A stretch of 64,000 bases of DNA from Vibrio sp. 16 (GTDB lineage: Bacteria > Pseudomonadota > Gammaproteobacteria > Enterobacterales > Vibrionaceae): assembly GCF_963681195.1 (NCBI RefSeq), contig NZ_OY808997.1, positions 2,604,001 to 2,668,000 of the forward strand. Reading direction: 5' to 3'. Below are positions 54,961-63,688 of this stretch, piece after piece. How positions within the stretch are numbered: the stretch's first letter is position 1; each line of letters starts with the position of its first letter. The notes beneath the pieces are model-generated. The model had not been told where the DNA came from. It did no database searches and was given only the letters and a program-made list of their open reading frames with translations. The translations under genes were made by a program, and so were the position numbers.

Positions 54961-56193
54961 TTACTTAGCGCCAAAACCGGTCATCATAGTCTTTAATGTT
55001 TTCAACACAATATTCATGTCTAGCCAGAAAGATAAGTGTTTGATGTAATAAAGATCATGGGCCAGCTTTTCACGTGTTGAATCCGTGTCATCGGCGTATC
55101 CTTGAACGGTTTGTGCCCAACCGGTAATACCGGGTTTGACCATATGGCGGTAGCCGTAAAAAGGAATCTCTTTTTCAAACTGTTTTACGAAGCTTTCTTG
55201 CTCTGGTCGAGGTCCAATAAGTGACATTTCTCCCTTTAGTACATTGAAAAACTGAGGAAGTTCATCAATTCGAACCTTTCTGATGAATTTGCCGACTTTG
55301 GTCACTCGTGCTTGCTCTTCGGTGGCAAATTTATCCTCAGCTCCAGCTTTTTTTACCGTCATGCTTCGAAACTTATAGATGCGAAATGTTTTGCCACCTT
55401 GCCCCACTCGCTCTTGAATAAACATTGCAGGCCCAGGGTTTTCCAGTTTAATTAGTAAAGCAGTGACAGCCATGATAGGCAGCGTGATTGGAAAGCTCAG
55501 AATGATTAAGGCTGATTCCCAAGCACGTTTTAGGTTGTGATAAACAGGGTTAGGAACAAGCGAACCAATAGCATTCTCAGACAAGTGACTTGTTTTTACC
55601 TTGCCTTCAATCATTTCTCGAATGCTTTCCGAATGGAAAACCGGAATGTTATTGATACTGCAATCGGCAACAAACTTCTCTTGTTCTGGTGTGAGTTTGT
55701 TATGTAAATCAACCACTAAGCCATCTTTTATCTCAGACATTGAGAGAGGCTCACGTAAAAGTGATAGATGGATACGTGCATGTCTACTATCAAGGCTGCC
55801 AACATCAAAATTATTGATTGCACTTAAATTGAGTTTGGCATTTTCTTTGCGGTATACGGCAGAAAAGTACATCCAAAACAAATGAATACTAAAAGCGTAA
55901 ATAAGAATCTCACGTGAGTACTCAACCCTAAACAACAAAATAAAAGCCATAGCGGCGGCATAGATGGAAGCCAGAACCGGCAAAATGTAGTACTTCCGAT
56001 CAACCAGCAAGTAGTTAGTAATCTTGGGAATAGTGACAGAGGTAGCAACATAGGCGCAGCTGACGAGCCAAAAACTATTGATAACCGTGATGGGAAGGTT
56101 AGCCCTGAAGCCCGTGATAATATGAAGGAGTAATAGGGTACCAAACACACCGATACCGTGGCATACAATTGAATTTTTTAGCAGTTTTCTCAC
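54961..56193 (-). CDS. WbaP/WcaJ-like undecaprenyl-phosphate sugar-1-phosphate transferase
   Basis: This family starts a repeat unit by moving a hexose-1-phosphate to undecaprenyl phosphate. The 410 residues have four N-terminal membrane segments, a middle cytoplasmic part, one more membrane segment (IILSFPITLPIMAVTALLIK) and the catalytic C-terminal domain with FIQERVGQGGKTFRIYKFRS, RKVRIDELPQFFNVLKGEM and SLIGPRPE. It is the only such starter enzyme in the window; no WecA is visible. The shared stretch before wecB holds its promoter. Confidence 0.9.
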   Translation of the reverse strand: MRKLLKNSIVCHGIGVFGTLLLLHIITGFRANLPITVINSFWLVSCAYVATSVTIPKITNYLLVDRKYYILPVLASIYAAAMAFILLFRVEYSREILIYAFSIHLFWMYFSAVYRKENAKLNLSAINNFDVGSLDSRHARIHLSLLREPLSMSEIKDGLVVDLHNKLTPEQEKFVADCSINNIPVFHSESIREMIEGKVKTSHLSENAIGSLVPNPVYHNLKRAWESALIILSFPITLPIMAVTALLIKLENPGPAMFIQERVGQGGKTFRIYKFRSMTVKKAGAEDKFATEEQARVTKVGKFIRKVRIDELPQFFNVLKGEMSLIGPRPEQESFVKQFEKEIPFYGYRHMVKPGITGWAQTVQGYADDTDSTREKLAHDLYYIKHLSFWLDMNIVLKTLKTMMTGFGAK

Positions 56194-56420
56194 GTTTCAT
56201 CACCTAGGGCTGTCAGTGCCTGTATGCTACCACAAGAGGTATTGATACGTGTAGAGTCGACATGGTTGCAACGACACTCTTAGTGGCTCTAAGAAGTAAA
56301 AGGAGCATCATTTTAGTGAGTGAAATAATGATTAGTCGGGTGGGAATTGAGCAATAAGTCACATGGGGGCAGTATCTTTATACTACTTATTAATTATTTA
56401 TTTTACTTTCCAAGATAACT
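56194..56420. other. Left part of the divergent control region, nothing specific seen
   Basis: No supported reading frame or clear promoter boxes for the minus-strand block are visible here. AT content rises toward the right, where the promoter and ops element of the plus-strand block lie. Confidence 0.4.
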
Positions 56421-56449
56421 TTTATTTAAGTCGTATTTTTCGATATACT
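56421..56449 (+). promoter_or_regulatory. Possible promoter of the wecB block
   Basis: TTTATT (56421-56426) and TATACT (56444-56449) have a 17-base spacer in AT-rich DNA. The -35 match is weak. A start here would put the ops element about 65 bases into the transcript, the usual place for it. Confidence 0.5.
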
Positions 56450-56500
56450 CACCGCCAATTATGGGATTCCCCCGACAGTTTGGATGTCTACCTATTTGCC

Positions 56501-56535
56501 TTTGGGAGCTAAACCTAAGGGCGGTAGCGTGTCTT
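56501..56535 (+). promoter_or_regulatory. JUMPstart sequence with ops element (RfaH recruitment site)
   Basis: GGCGGTAGCGTGTCTT, starting at 56520, fits the ops consensus GGCGGTAGNNTNNNT at every fixed position. Upstream, GGGAGCTAAACCTAAG agrees with the left part of the JUMPstart sequence known from O-antigen and capsule operons. RfaH loads onto RNA polymerase at ops and prevents premature termination. It lies about 110 bases before wecB, so the wecB-leg block should be RfaH dependent. Confidence 0.9.
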
Positions 56536-56632
56536 AGTCTGAATTATTTTCTCTAGCGGTACATGGTATTGCAAGGTAACTCGGAATCTTAATTACTACT
56601 CACTTATTCTACTTCCAACGTAAATTAAGATT

Positions 56633-57757
56633 ATGTCTAGAAAAAAAGTCCTCACGGTTTTTGGTACGCGCCCAGAAGCCATCAAAATGGCACCGCTTGT
56701 CCATGCGTTTGCAAACGATGAGCGATTTGAAGCAAAGTGCTGTGTGACTGCTCAGCACCGTGAAATGCTTGACCAAGTGCTTGAACTGTTTGAGATCAAA
56801 CCAGATTATGATTTGGACTTGATGAAGGCAGGACAATCACTCAATGACGTGACCGCACGTATCTTGTTAGAGCTCAAACCTGTGCTGCAAGAATATAAGC
56901 CTGATGTGGTGCTTGTTCATGGTGATACGGCCACTACTTTTGCCGCCAGCCTTGCCGCTTACTACGAGCAAATTGAAGTTGGCCATGTAGAAGCGGGGTT
57001 ACGCACTGGCAACATCTATTCGCCTTGGCCGGAAGAGGCAAACCGTAAGCTTACTGGGGCGCTGACCAAATACCATTTTGCGCCAACCGAAACCTCCCAA
57101 AACAACCTACTTAAAGAAAACACTAATCCAGCGGATATTTGTATCACCGGTAACACAGTTATCGATGCATTACTTATGGTGAAAGACAAAATCGACAATG
57201 ATACAGCACTGAACGAGCAACTAGCGGCTCAGTTCCCAATGCTAAAAGAAGATAAAAAGTTGATTTTGGTCACTGGACATCGCCGCGAAAGCTTTGGCGG
57301 TGGATTCGAGCGTATTTGTGAAGCGCTAGCACGCACAGCAAAAGACAACCCTGATGCGCAAATCCTATACCCAGTTCACTTGAACCCAAACGTAAGAGAG
57401 CCAGTAAATCGCATTCTATCCAACGTGGATAACGTGCACCTTATCGAGCCTCAGCAATACCTTCCTTTTATTTACTTGATGAGCCGTGCGCACATCATCC
57501 TTACCGATTCCGGCGGTATTCAGGAAGAGGCGCCTTCATTAGGCAAGCCAGTATTGGTAATGCGTGACACCACAGAAAGGCCAGAAGCCGTTGCAGCAGG
57601 CACCGTGAAACTAGTGGGAACCGATGTTGACAAGATCGTCTCAGGCTTAGAAGTGTTGTTAAAAGATGAAGAGGCTTATAAAGCAATGAGTTTCGCACAC
57701 AATCCTTACGGTGACGGCCTCTCATGCCAACGAATTTTAGATGAATTAGCAAAATAA
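56633..57757 (+). CDS. wecB: UDP-N-acetylglucosamine 2-epimerase (non-hydrolysing)
   Basis: WecB interconverts UDP-GlcNAc and UDP-ManNAc, the substrate of WecC. The 374 residues (E. coli 376) begin [19 protein letters not shown] and have [35 protein letters not shown] and [17 protein letters not shown]. It is the first gene after the JUMPstart element. The other 2-epimerase in the window (61414) is of the hydrolysing type and serves another pathway. Confidence 0.95.
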   Translation: MSRKKVLTVFGTRPEAIKMAPLVHAFANDERFEAKCCVTAQHREMLDQVLELFEIKPDYDLDLMKAGQSLNDVTARILLELKPVLQEYKPDVVLVHGDTATTFAASLAAYYEQIEVGHVEAGLRTGNIYSPWPEEANRKLTGALTKYHFAPTETSQNNLLKENTNPADICITGNTVIDALLMVKDKIDNDTALNEQLAAQFPMLKEDKKLILVTGHRRESFGGGFERICEALARTAKDNPDAQILYPVHLNPNVREPVNRILSNVDNVHLIEPQQYLPFIYLMSRAHIILTDSGGIQEEAPSLGKPVLVMRDTTERPEAVAAGTVKLVGTDVDKIVSGLEVLLKDEEAYKAMSFAHNPYGDGLSCQRILDELAK

Positions 57758-57776
57758 AAAATCTCAGGAAATGAAA

Positions 57777-59042
57777 ATGTCTTTTGAAACAGTTTCAGTT
57801 ATTGGCCTAGGTTACATTGGTTTACCTACCGCCGCGATGTTTGCATCACGTAAGAAAAAAGTAATTGGTGTGGATGTTAGCCAGCACGCAGTGGATACCA
57901 TCAACCAAGGTAAAATCCATATTGTAGAACCCGATCTGGATATGATCGTAAGTGCGGCGGTATCAGAGGGTTACTTAAAAGCTAGCACTACCCCAGAACC
58001 AGCGGAAGCGTTTTTGATTGCCGTACCAACCCCGTTCTTACCTTGTGAAGAGGGCGAAGTGCCTGCTCCAGATTTGTCTTACATAAAAGCAGCAAGCAAA
58101 GCGATTGCTCCTGTGCTAAAAAAAGGCGACTTGGTGATTCTAGAATCCACCTCTCCTGTCGGTGCGACAGAGCAAATGGCGGCTTGGCTTGCTGAAGCTC
58201 GTTCGGATCTTACCTTCCCGCAAACACATGGTGATAATGCGGATGTTAACGTGGCGCACTGCCCTGAGCGCGTGCTTCCTGGCCATGTTGTTCGTGAGCT
58301 AGTAGAAAACGACCGCGTTATTGGTGGTATGTCTGCTCGCTGTTCAGAGCGTTCGGTTGAGTTGTACAAAACCTTTGTTTTAGGTGAGTGTGTGGTGACC
58401 AATGCTCGCACGGCAGAAATGGCGAAGCTAACAGAAAACAGCTCTCGCGATGTACAAATTGCCTTTGCTAACGAGCTATCCATCATCTGTGACAAGTTAG
58501 GCATAAATGTATGGGAACTGATCGCACTAGCAAACCGTCACCCTCGTGTGAACATCCTTCAACCAGGCCCGGGCGTAGGCGGCCACTGTATTGCTGTTGA
58601 TCCATGGTTTATAGTTTCAAAAACACCAGAAGAATCTAAGATCATTCACACTGCACGTAAGGTTAATGACAGTAAGCCAGGATGGGTTGTCGATAAGACT
58701 AAAATGGCTATTGCAGACTTCTTGCAAGAGAATGCTAATAAAACTGTCAAAGAAGTTACAATTGCTTGCTACGGTCTAGCTTTTAAGCCTGATATCGATG
58801 ACTTACGTGAAAGCCCTGCAATGCAGATTGTAAAAGAAATTGCTTCTTTCCACACAGGAAACGTGATTGCGGTTGAGCCTAATATTCACCAACTACCAAG
58901 TTCATTAGAGCACGTTGAGCTTCAGAGCCTTGACGTTGCAAAATCAACCGCTGATATCCACGTTATGCTTGTTGACCACAAAGAATTTAAAGCTGAGTCA
59001 ATAAACTCACCATACTTAGTAGATACCAAGGGGATTTGGTAA
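57777..59042 (+). CDS. wecC: UDP-N-acetyl-D-mannosamine dehydrogenase, second copy
   Basis: The 421 residues carry the same motifs as the copy at 53624: SFETVSVIGLGYIGLPTAAM, AHCPERVLPG, TENSSRDVQIAFANEL and the catalytic PGVGGHCIAVDPWF. Judged by eye the two proteins agree at roughly three quarters of positions, while codons differ widely. The ATG at 57771 is followed by a second at 57777 that has AGGAA at better distance and matches the paralogue's start. It follows wecB, giving the full UDP-GlcNAc to UDP-ManNAcA route, and overlaps legB by one base. Confidence 0.93.
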   Translation: MSFETVSVIGLGYIGLPTAAMFASRKKKVIGVDVSQHAVDTINQGKIHIVEPDLDMIVSAAVSEGYLKASTTPEPAEAFLIAVPTPFLPCEEGEVPAPDLSYIKAASKAIAPVLKKGDLVILESTSPVGATEQMAAWLAEARSDLTFPQTHGDNADVNVAHCPERVLPGHVVRELVENDRVIGGMSARCSERSVELYKTFVLGECVVTNARTAEMAKLTENSSRDVQIAFANELSIICDKLGINVWELIALANRHPRVNILQPGPGVGGHCIAVDPWFIVSKTPEESKIIHTARKVNDSKPGWVVDKTKMAIADFLQENANKTVKEVTIACYGLAFKPDIDDLRESPAMQIVKEIASFHTGNVIAVEPNIHQLPSSLEHVELQSLDVAKSTADIHVMLVDHKEFKAESINSPYLVDTKGIW

Positions 59043-60232
59043 TGAATGCTATTTTGCCTTTAATCGGTCGTACCGAAGCCCTATTTACGCAAGATATTGA
59101 AAATTATGAAGCAGAGCTATCACGTATTGTTTCTGCGTCAAGTTTCCTTGTTCTGGGCGGCGCTGGCTCAATCGGACAAGCCGTAACTAAAGAGATTTTC
59201 AAACGTAACCCTAAGAAGCTACATGTTGTCGACATTAGTGAAAACAATATGGTAGAGCTTGTTCGAGATATCCGTAGTTCATTTGGTTACATTGATGGTG
59301 ACTTCCAAACATTTGCTTTGGACATTGGTTCTCTAGAGTACGACGCATTCATTAAAGCTGATGGTAAGTTCGATTATGTATTGAACCTATCTGCGCTTAA
59401 GCATGTTAGAAGTGAAAAAGATCCTTATACATTGATGCGCATGATCGATGTAAACGTTTTTAATACCGACAAAACAATTCAGCAGTCTATTAATGCTGGT
59501 GCGAAAAAGTACTTCTGTGTTTCAACAGATAAAGCTGCAAACCCTGTTAACATGATGGGGGCGTCAAAGCGCATTATGGAAATGTTCCTTATGCGTAAAA
59601 GTGAGCAAATGGCAATCTCAACTGCTCGCTTTGCAAATGTGGCATTCTCTGATGGCTCGCTGCTACACGGATTTAACCAACGTATCCAAAAGCGTCAACC
59701 TATCGTAGCCCCAAACGACATCAAGCGTTATTTTGTTACTCCTCAAGAGTCGGGTGAACTATGCTTAATGTCTTGTATTTTTGGTGAAAACCGTGACATT
59801 TTCTTCCCGAAACTGAGCGAAGCTCTGCATCTTATTTCGTTTGCAGATATTGCGGTGAAATACCTAGAGCAACTTGGTTTTGAACCTCACCTATGTGACA
59901 CAGAAGAAGAAGCACGCCAACTTGCACATACGCTGCCAGAGCAAGGTAAGTGGCCATGTTTATTTACTGCAAGTGATACAACAGGTGAAAAAGACTTCGA
60001 AGAGTTTTTTACAGATAAAGAAGAGCTGGATATGTCTCGATTCGAAAATCTGGGCATCATCAAAAATGAACCTCTTTATGAGCAAGAGCTTCTTACTTTG
60101 TTTGAAAGCAGCATCTCTGAGATGAAAGGTGAGCGAGCTTGGACTAAAGAGCAGATTGTGAAACTGTTCTTTACCATGATCCCTGATTTTGGGCACAAAG
60201 AAACGGGTAAATACCTCGATAGCAAGATGTAA
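59042..60232 (+). CDS. legB: UDP-GlcNAc 4,6-dehydratase (LegB role)
   Basis: The enzyme should make the 4-keto-6-deoxy sugar nucleotide that enters legionaminic-type acid synthesis. The 396 residues have the NAD loop LVLGGAGSIGQAV near residue 40 and the catalytic segment VSTDKAANPVNMMGASKRIM. Met stands where the inverting PseB/FlaA1 enzymes have Tyr; this S-M-K arrangement is that of C5-retaining enzymes such as WbpM, and supports the legionaminic and not the pseudaminic route. The C-terminal part is longer than in PseB. The start ATG overlaps the wecC stop (TAATG). Confidence 0.82.
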   Translation: MNAILPLIGRTEALFTQDIENYEAELSRIVSASSFLVLGGAGSIGQAVTKEIFKRNPKKLHVVDISENNMVELVRDIRSSFGYIDGDFQTFALDIGSLEYDAFIKADGKFDYVLNLSALKHVRSEKDPYTLMRMIDVNVFNTDKTIQQSINAGAKKYFCVSTDKAANPVNMMGASKRIMEMFLMRKSEQMAISTARFANVAFSDGSLLHGFNQRIQKRQPIVAPNDIKRYFVTPQESGELCLMSCIFGENRDIFFPKLSEALHLISFADIAVKYLEQLGFEPHLCDTEEEARQLAHTLPEQGKWPCLFTASDTTGEKDFEEFFTDKEELDMSRFENLGIIKNEPLYEQELLTLFESSISEMKGERAWTKEQIVKLFFTMIPDFGHKETGKYLDSKM

Positions 60233-60244
60233 GTGGAGCATTCA

Positions 60245-61396
60245 ATGAAAGCGACATCTATTGTTGAATTTGTGAGAGATACTTACAAAACAGACGAATT
60301 TATTCCCTTACATGCACCGACTTTCGATGGCAACGAAAAAGCGTACGTAATGGAAACGATTGAAAGTACATTTGTTTCTAGCGTCGGTAAGTTTGTTGAT
60401 GATTTTGAAAGAAAAATTGAAACTTACACTGGTACGGCTAAAGCTGTAGCGACAGTGAATGGTACAGCAGCATTGCATGCTGCATTGTACATGGCTGATG
60501 TTCAAAGAGGCGACTTGGTTGTCACGCAAGCTTTGACTTTTGTTGCAACCTGCAATGCTCTTTATCATATGGGCGCTGAGCCTATTTTTCTGGATGTATC
60601 TCCAGTGAGTTTAGGGTTGTGCCCTAAGGCTGTGGATGCATTTTTAGAAGAGAATGCTGAAGTCACAGACGCTGGGTGTATCCATAAAAAAACAGGTAGA
60701 AGGATCAAAGCCGTTGTACCAATGCACACGTTTGGTCACCCTGTAGAGCTTGATGAACTGGTTGCCGTTTGCTTGAAATGGAACATCACGTTGGTTGAAG
60801 ATGCCGCAGAAAGCCTAGGCTCGTTCTATAAGGGCAAACACACCGGTACTATGGGTGATTTTGGTGCTGTCAGCTTCAATGGCAATAAGATCATCACCAC
60901 AGGCGGTGGTGGCATGGTGTTATGTAAGACTCAAGAATTAGGTGCGCGTACTAAGCATGTCACGACGACAGCAAAAGTTCCTCATCCGTATGAGTTCTTC
61001 CATGATGAACCTGGCTTTAACTACCGCATGCCTAACCTGAATGCTGCTCTGGGATGTGCACAGATGGAAGTTATCGAGCAGTATTTGAAGCAAAAGAGAT
61101 TGCTTGCAGAACGCTATAAAAACTTCTTCAAAGGTACAGATTTTAAATTTGTCACTGAGCCAGAGTATGCGAAGTCAAACTATTGGTTAAATGCAATCAT
61201 TTGTCCGGATAAAGAAAGTCGCGAAGAGGTACTTAAAGGCACAAATGGTTCAGGCGTGATGACTCGACCTATTTGGCAGCTCATGCACAGATTACCTATG
61301 TTTGAGAATTCAATACGTGGTGACCTAACTTACTCAGAGTTTATTGAGGCGCACCTAATCAATCTTCCAAGTACCCCAGTGGAAATCAAAGGCTAA
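60245..61396 (+). CDS. legC: PLP-dependent aminotransferase (LegC role)
   Basis: A DegT/DnrJ/EryC1-family aminotransferase of 383 residues that should aminate the 4-keto sugar from LegB. Signature regions are TVNGTAALHAALYMADVQRG, EDAAESLGSFYKGKHTGTMG and SFNGNKIITTGGGG, in which the Lys binds PLP. A GTG at 60233 is in frame, but the ATG at 60245 has GGAG at six bases and is chosen. It lies between legB and legG, the order common in such loci. Confidence 0.87.
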   Translation: MKATSIVEFVRDTYKTDEFIPLHAPTFDGNEKAYVMETIESTFVSSVGKFVDDFERKIETYTGTAKAVATVNGTAALHAALYMADVQRGDLVVTQALTFVATCNALYHMGAEPIFLDVSPVSLGLCPKAVDAFLEENAEVTDAGCIHKKTGRRIKAVVPMHTFGHPVELDELVAVCLKWNITLVEDAAESLGSFYKGKHTGTMGDFGAVSFNGNKIITTGGGGMVLCKTQELGARTKHVTTTAKVPHPYEFFHDEPGFNYRMPNLNAALGCAQMEVIEQYLKQKRLLAERYKNFFKGTDFKFVTEPEYAKSNYWLNAIICPDKESREEVLKGTNGSGVMTRPIWQLMHRLPMFENSIRGDLTYSEFIEAHLINLPSTPVEIKG

Positions 61397-61413
61397 GTAG
61401 GTTTAATACATAC

Positions 61414-62607
61414 ATGACGCAGACACATAAAAAGGTTGCGGTCTTTACTGGTACAAGAGCAGAGTATGGTCTGCTCTTTTGGCTTTTAAAGGACATACAA
61501 AGCGATCCTGACCTAACACTTCAATTGCTTGTTTCTGGTATGCACCTATCACCGGAATTCGGTGATACTTACAAACAAATTGAAAAAGATGGCTTCAATA
61601 TCGATGAGAAAATAGAGATTTTGTTGTCTTCTGATTCCGCTGTAGGTACAGCGAAAAGTATGGGGCTGGGGGTCTTAGGGTTTGCCGATGCCTTGTCGCG
61701 ACTAGCACCAGATGTTCTTGTCATTCTTGGGGATCGCTTTGAAGCGCTTGCTGCAGCGCAAACTGCCATGATACTTCGTATTCCAATTGTTCATCTTCAT
61801 GGTGGAGAGATAACGGAAGGTGCTTACGATGATGCGATTCGTCATGCTATTACAAAGTTGAGTTACCTGCATGGTACGTCGACAGAAGAGTATCGTCAGC
61901 GAGTTATCCAGTTAGGAGAATCTCCTGAGCGCGTTAAAAATATTGGGGCTATTGGGCTTGATCATCTAAAACGAGCTTCTTTTATGGATACACAGGAATT
62001 AAGTGAATCTCTTAATTTCTCAATTGATAAGCCTTACTTTCTTGTCACGTATCATCCAGTGACCTTAGGTGAAGAAGCTCCTGAAGAAAGTTTTCAAGCG
62101 CTACTCGATGCTTTAGATACGTTTCCCGACCATCAAGTAATTTTGACGTATCCCAATGCGGATGATGGTGGGCGACGAATTATCCCAATACTTGAAGAAT
62201 ATGCTAGAAGTAACCCTGAGCGTGTATTAGCAATACCATCGTTAGGGCAGGTACGTTATCTAAGTGCAGTCAAACATGCTGCTGCCGTTATCGGCAACTC
62301 ATCTAGTGGTATTATAGAAGTGCCAGCCTTTGATGTTCCTACAGTGAATATAGGCTCTAGACAAAAAGGGCGTTTGGCTGCCAAAAGTGTTCTAAACGCA
62401 GATGCTACAAAAGAATCTATCAGTAACGCGATTAGCCTTGCTGTGAGTAGAAAGTATAAAGCTGAAGATGAGAATATTGCTAACCCCTACGGACAGGGGG
62501 ATAGTAGCAAGCAAGTCATAGAGATGATTAAAGGGCTGGATTTCGAACCTTGTAAGTCTTTTTATGATGTCAAAATTGAACCTGACTTAAACAAGAAAGT
62601 AGAGTGA
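61414..62607 (+). CDS. legG: Hydrolysing UDP-sugar 2-epimerase (LegG/NeuC type)
   Basis: The enzyme releases UDP and inverts C2, giving the free 2,4-diamino-6-deoxymannose derivative or, in the NeuC case, ManNAc. The 397 residues have KVAVFTGTRAEYGLLFWLLK, ILGDRFEALAAAQTAMIL, HLHGGEITEGAYDDAIRHAI and IGNSSSGIIEVPAFDVPTVN, all typical of NeuC/LegG. The sequence does not separate LegG from NeuC; the LegB and LegC genes beside it make LegG the better reading. Confidence 0.88.
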   Translation: MTQTHKKVAVFTGTRAEYGLLFWLLKDIQSDPDLTLQLLVSGMHLSPEFGDTYKQIEKDGFNIDEKIEILLSSDSAVGTAKSMGLGVLGFADALSRLAPDVLVILGDRFEALAAAQTAMILRIPIVHLHGGEITEGAYDDAIRHAITKLSYLHGTSTEEYRQRVIQLGESPERVKNIGAIGLDHLKRASFMDTQELSESLNFSIDKPYFLVTYHPVTLGEEAPEESFQALLDALDTFPDHQVILTYPNADDGGRRIIPILEEYARSNPERVLAIPSLGQVRYLSAVKHAAAVIGNSSSGIIEVPAFDVPTVNIGSRQKGRLAAKSVLNADATKESISNAISLAVSRKYKAEDENIANPYGQGDSSKQVIEMIKGLDFEPCKSFYDVKIEPDLNKKVE

Positions 62608-62614
62608 GACAATC

Positions 62615-63688
62615 ATGACTTTGATTATTGCCGAAGCGGGTGTAAACCATAACGGTCAAGAAGAATTAGCATTTGCTTTGGTCAATGCTGCTCACAAGGC
62701 AGGAGCGGATATTGTAAAGTTTCAAACTTTTAAAGCAAAAAACCTAGTTACAGAAGAGGCTAAACAAGCCGAATATCAAGTAACAAATACTCAAAAGCAA
62801 GAGTCCCAGTTAGCGATGTTAAGCCGTTTAGAGCTGTCTTACGAAACTCACCATGAGCTCGTAAAATACTGCGAATCCCTTGGTATTGAGTTTCTGTCAA
62901 CAGCCTTTGATGTAGAAAGTTTAGACTTCTTGGTCAAGGAGCTTGGGTTAACGCGCTTGAAGTTGCCTTCCGGTGAGTTAACGAACGCTCCTCTTGTATT
63001 GGCTCATGCTCGTACCGGTTGTGATCTTATTGTATCAACAGGTATGGCAACACTTTCCGAAATTGAGACAGCTCTTGGAGTTATTGCTTTCGGTTATACA
63101 GCAGATGAAAAAGCAGAACCTTCGATGCTAGGTTTTCAAGAGGCTTATGCATCAGAAGCTGGTCAAAAAGCGCTAAAAGAGAAAGTAACAATTCTTCATT
63201 GTACGACGGAATATCCTGCTCCAATGGAAGAAATCAACCTACGAGCAATGGATACGCTAGGGCGAGCATTCGATTTGGCAGCAGGTTATTCGGATCACAG
63301 TGAAGGAATAACGATTCCTATTGCGGCTGTTGCTCGTGGTGCTGTTTTGATAGAGAAGCATTTTACGTTAGATAAAAACATGGAAGGTCCAGACCATCAA
63401 GCTTCTCTAGAGCCACAAGAGCTAGAGGCAATGGTAAAAGCCATCCGTCAGATTGAGATTGCATTAGGCTCTAGCGTAAAAACTCCTACAGTTTCTGAAG
63501 TGAAAAACAAATCCGTAGCGCGAAAAAGCTTAGTAGCAGCAATGGATATTGAAGAGGGGGAAGAGTTAACAGAATATAACTTCACAATTAAGCGTCCAGG
63601 AATTGGTTTGTCCCCTTATCGTTATTGGGAACTTCTTGGCACTAAAGCAACCAAAGGATACAAAGCAGGAGAGCTGATCATTGAGTGA
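62615..63688 (+). CDS. legI: Nonulosonic acid synthase (LegI/NeuB family)
   Basis: The enzyme condenses the six-carbon sugar with phosphoenolpyruvate to a nine-carbon nonulosonic acid. The 357 residues start with IIAEAGVNHNG and KAGADIVKFQTFKAKNLV, contain LKLPSGELTN, ILHCTTEYPAPMEEIN and GYSDHSEGITIPIAAVARGA, and end with an antifreeze-like SAF domain (ARKSLVAAMDIEEGEELT). Family membership is firm; substrate (Leg or Neu) follows from context. Its stop overlaps the start of the next gene by 8 bases. Confidence 0.9.
   Translation: MTLIIAEAGVNHNGQEELAFALVNAAHKAGADIVKFQTFKAKNLVTEEAKQAEYQVTNTQKQESQLAMLSRLELSYETHHELVKYCESLGIEFLSTAFDVESLDFLVKELGLTRLKLPSGELTNAPLVLAHARTGCDLIVSTGMATLSEIETALGVIAFGYTADEKAEPSMLGFQEAYASEAGQKALKEKVTILHCTTEYPAPMEEINLRAMDTLGRAFDLAAGYSDHSEGITIPIAAVARGAVLIEKHFTLDKNMEGPDHQASLEPQELEAMVKAIRQIEIALGSSVKTPTVSEVKNKSVARKSLVAAMDIEEGEELTEYNFTIKRPGIGLSPYRYWELLGTKATKGYKAGELIIE

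Noticed and set aside
55914..55925. GTGAGTACTCAA, one base off the SlmA-binding consensus GTGAGTACTCAC
   Set aside because: It is a single site inside the coding sequence of the sugar-phosphate transferase; one near-match in 64 kb is within chance and no cluster of sites was seen.
53624..59042. Recent duplication of wecC
   Set aside because: The two genes use different codons throughout, so they are old paralogues or separate acquisitions and not a fresh copy.
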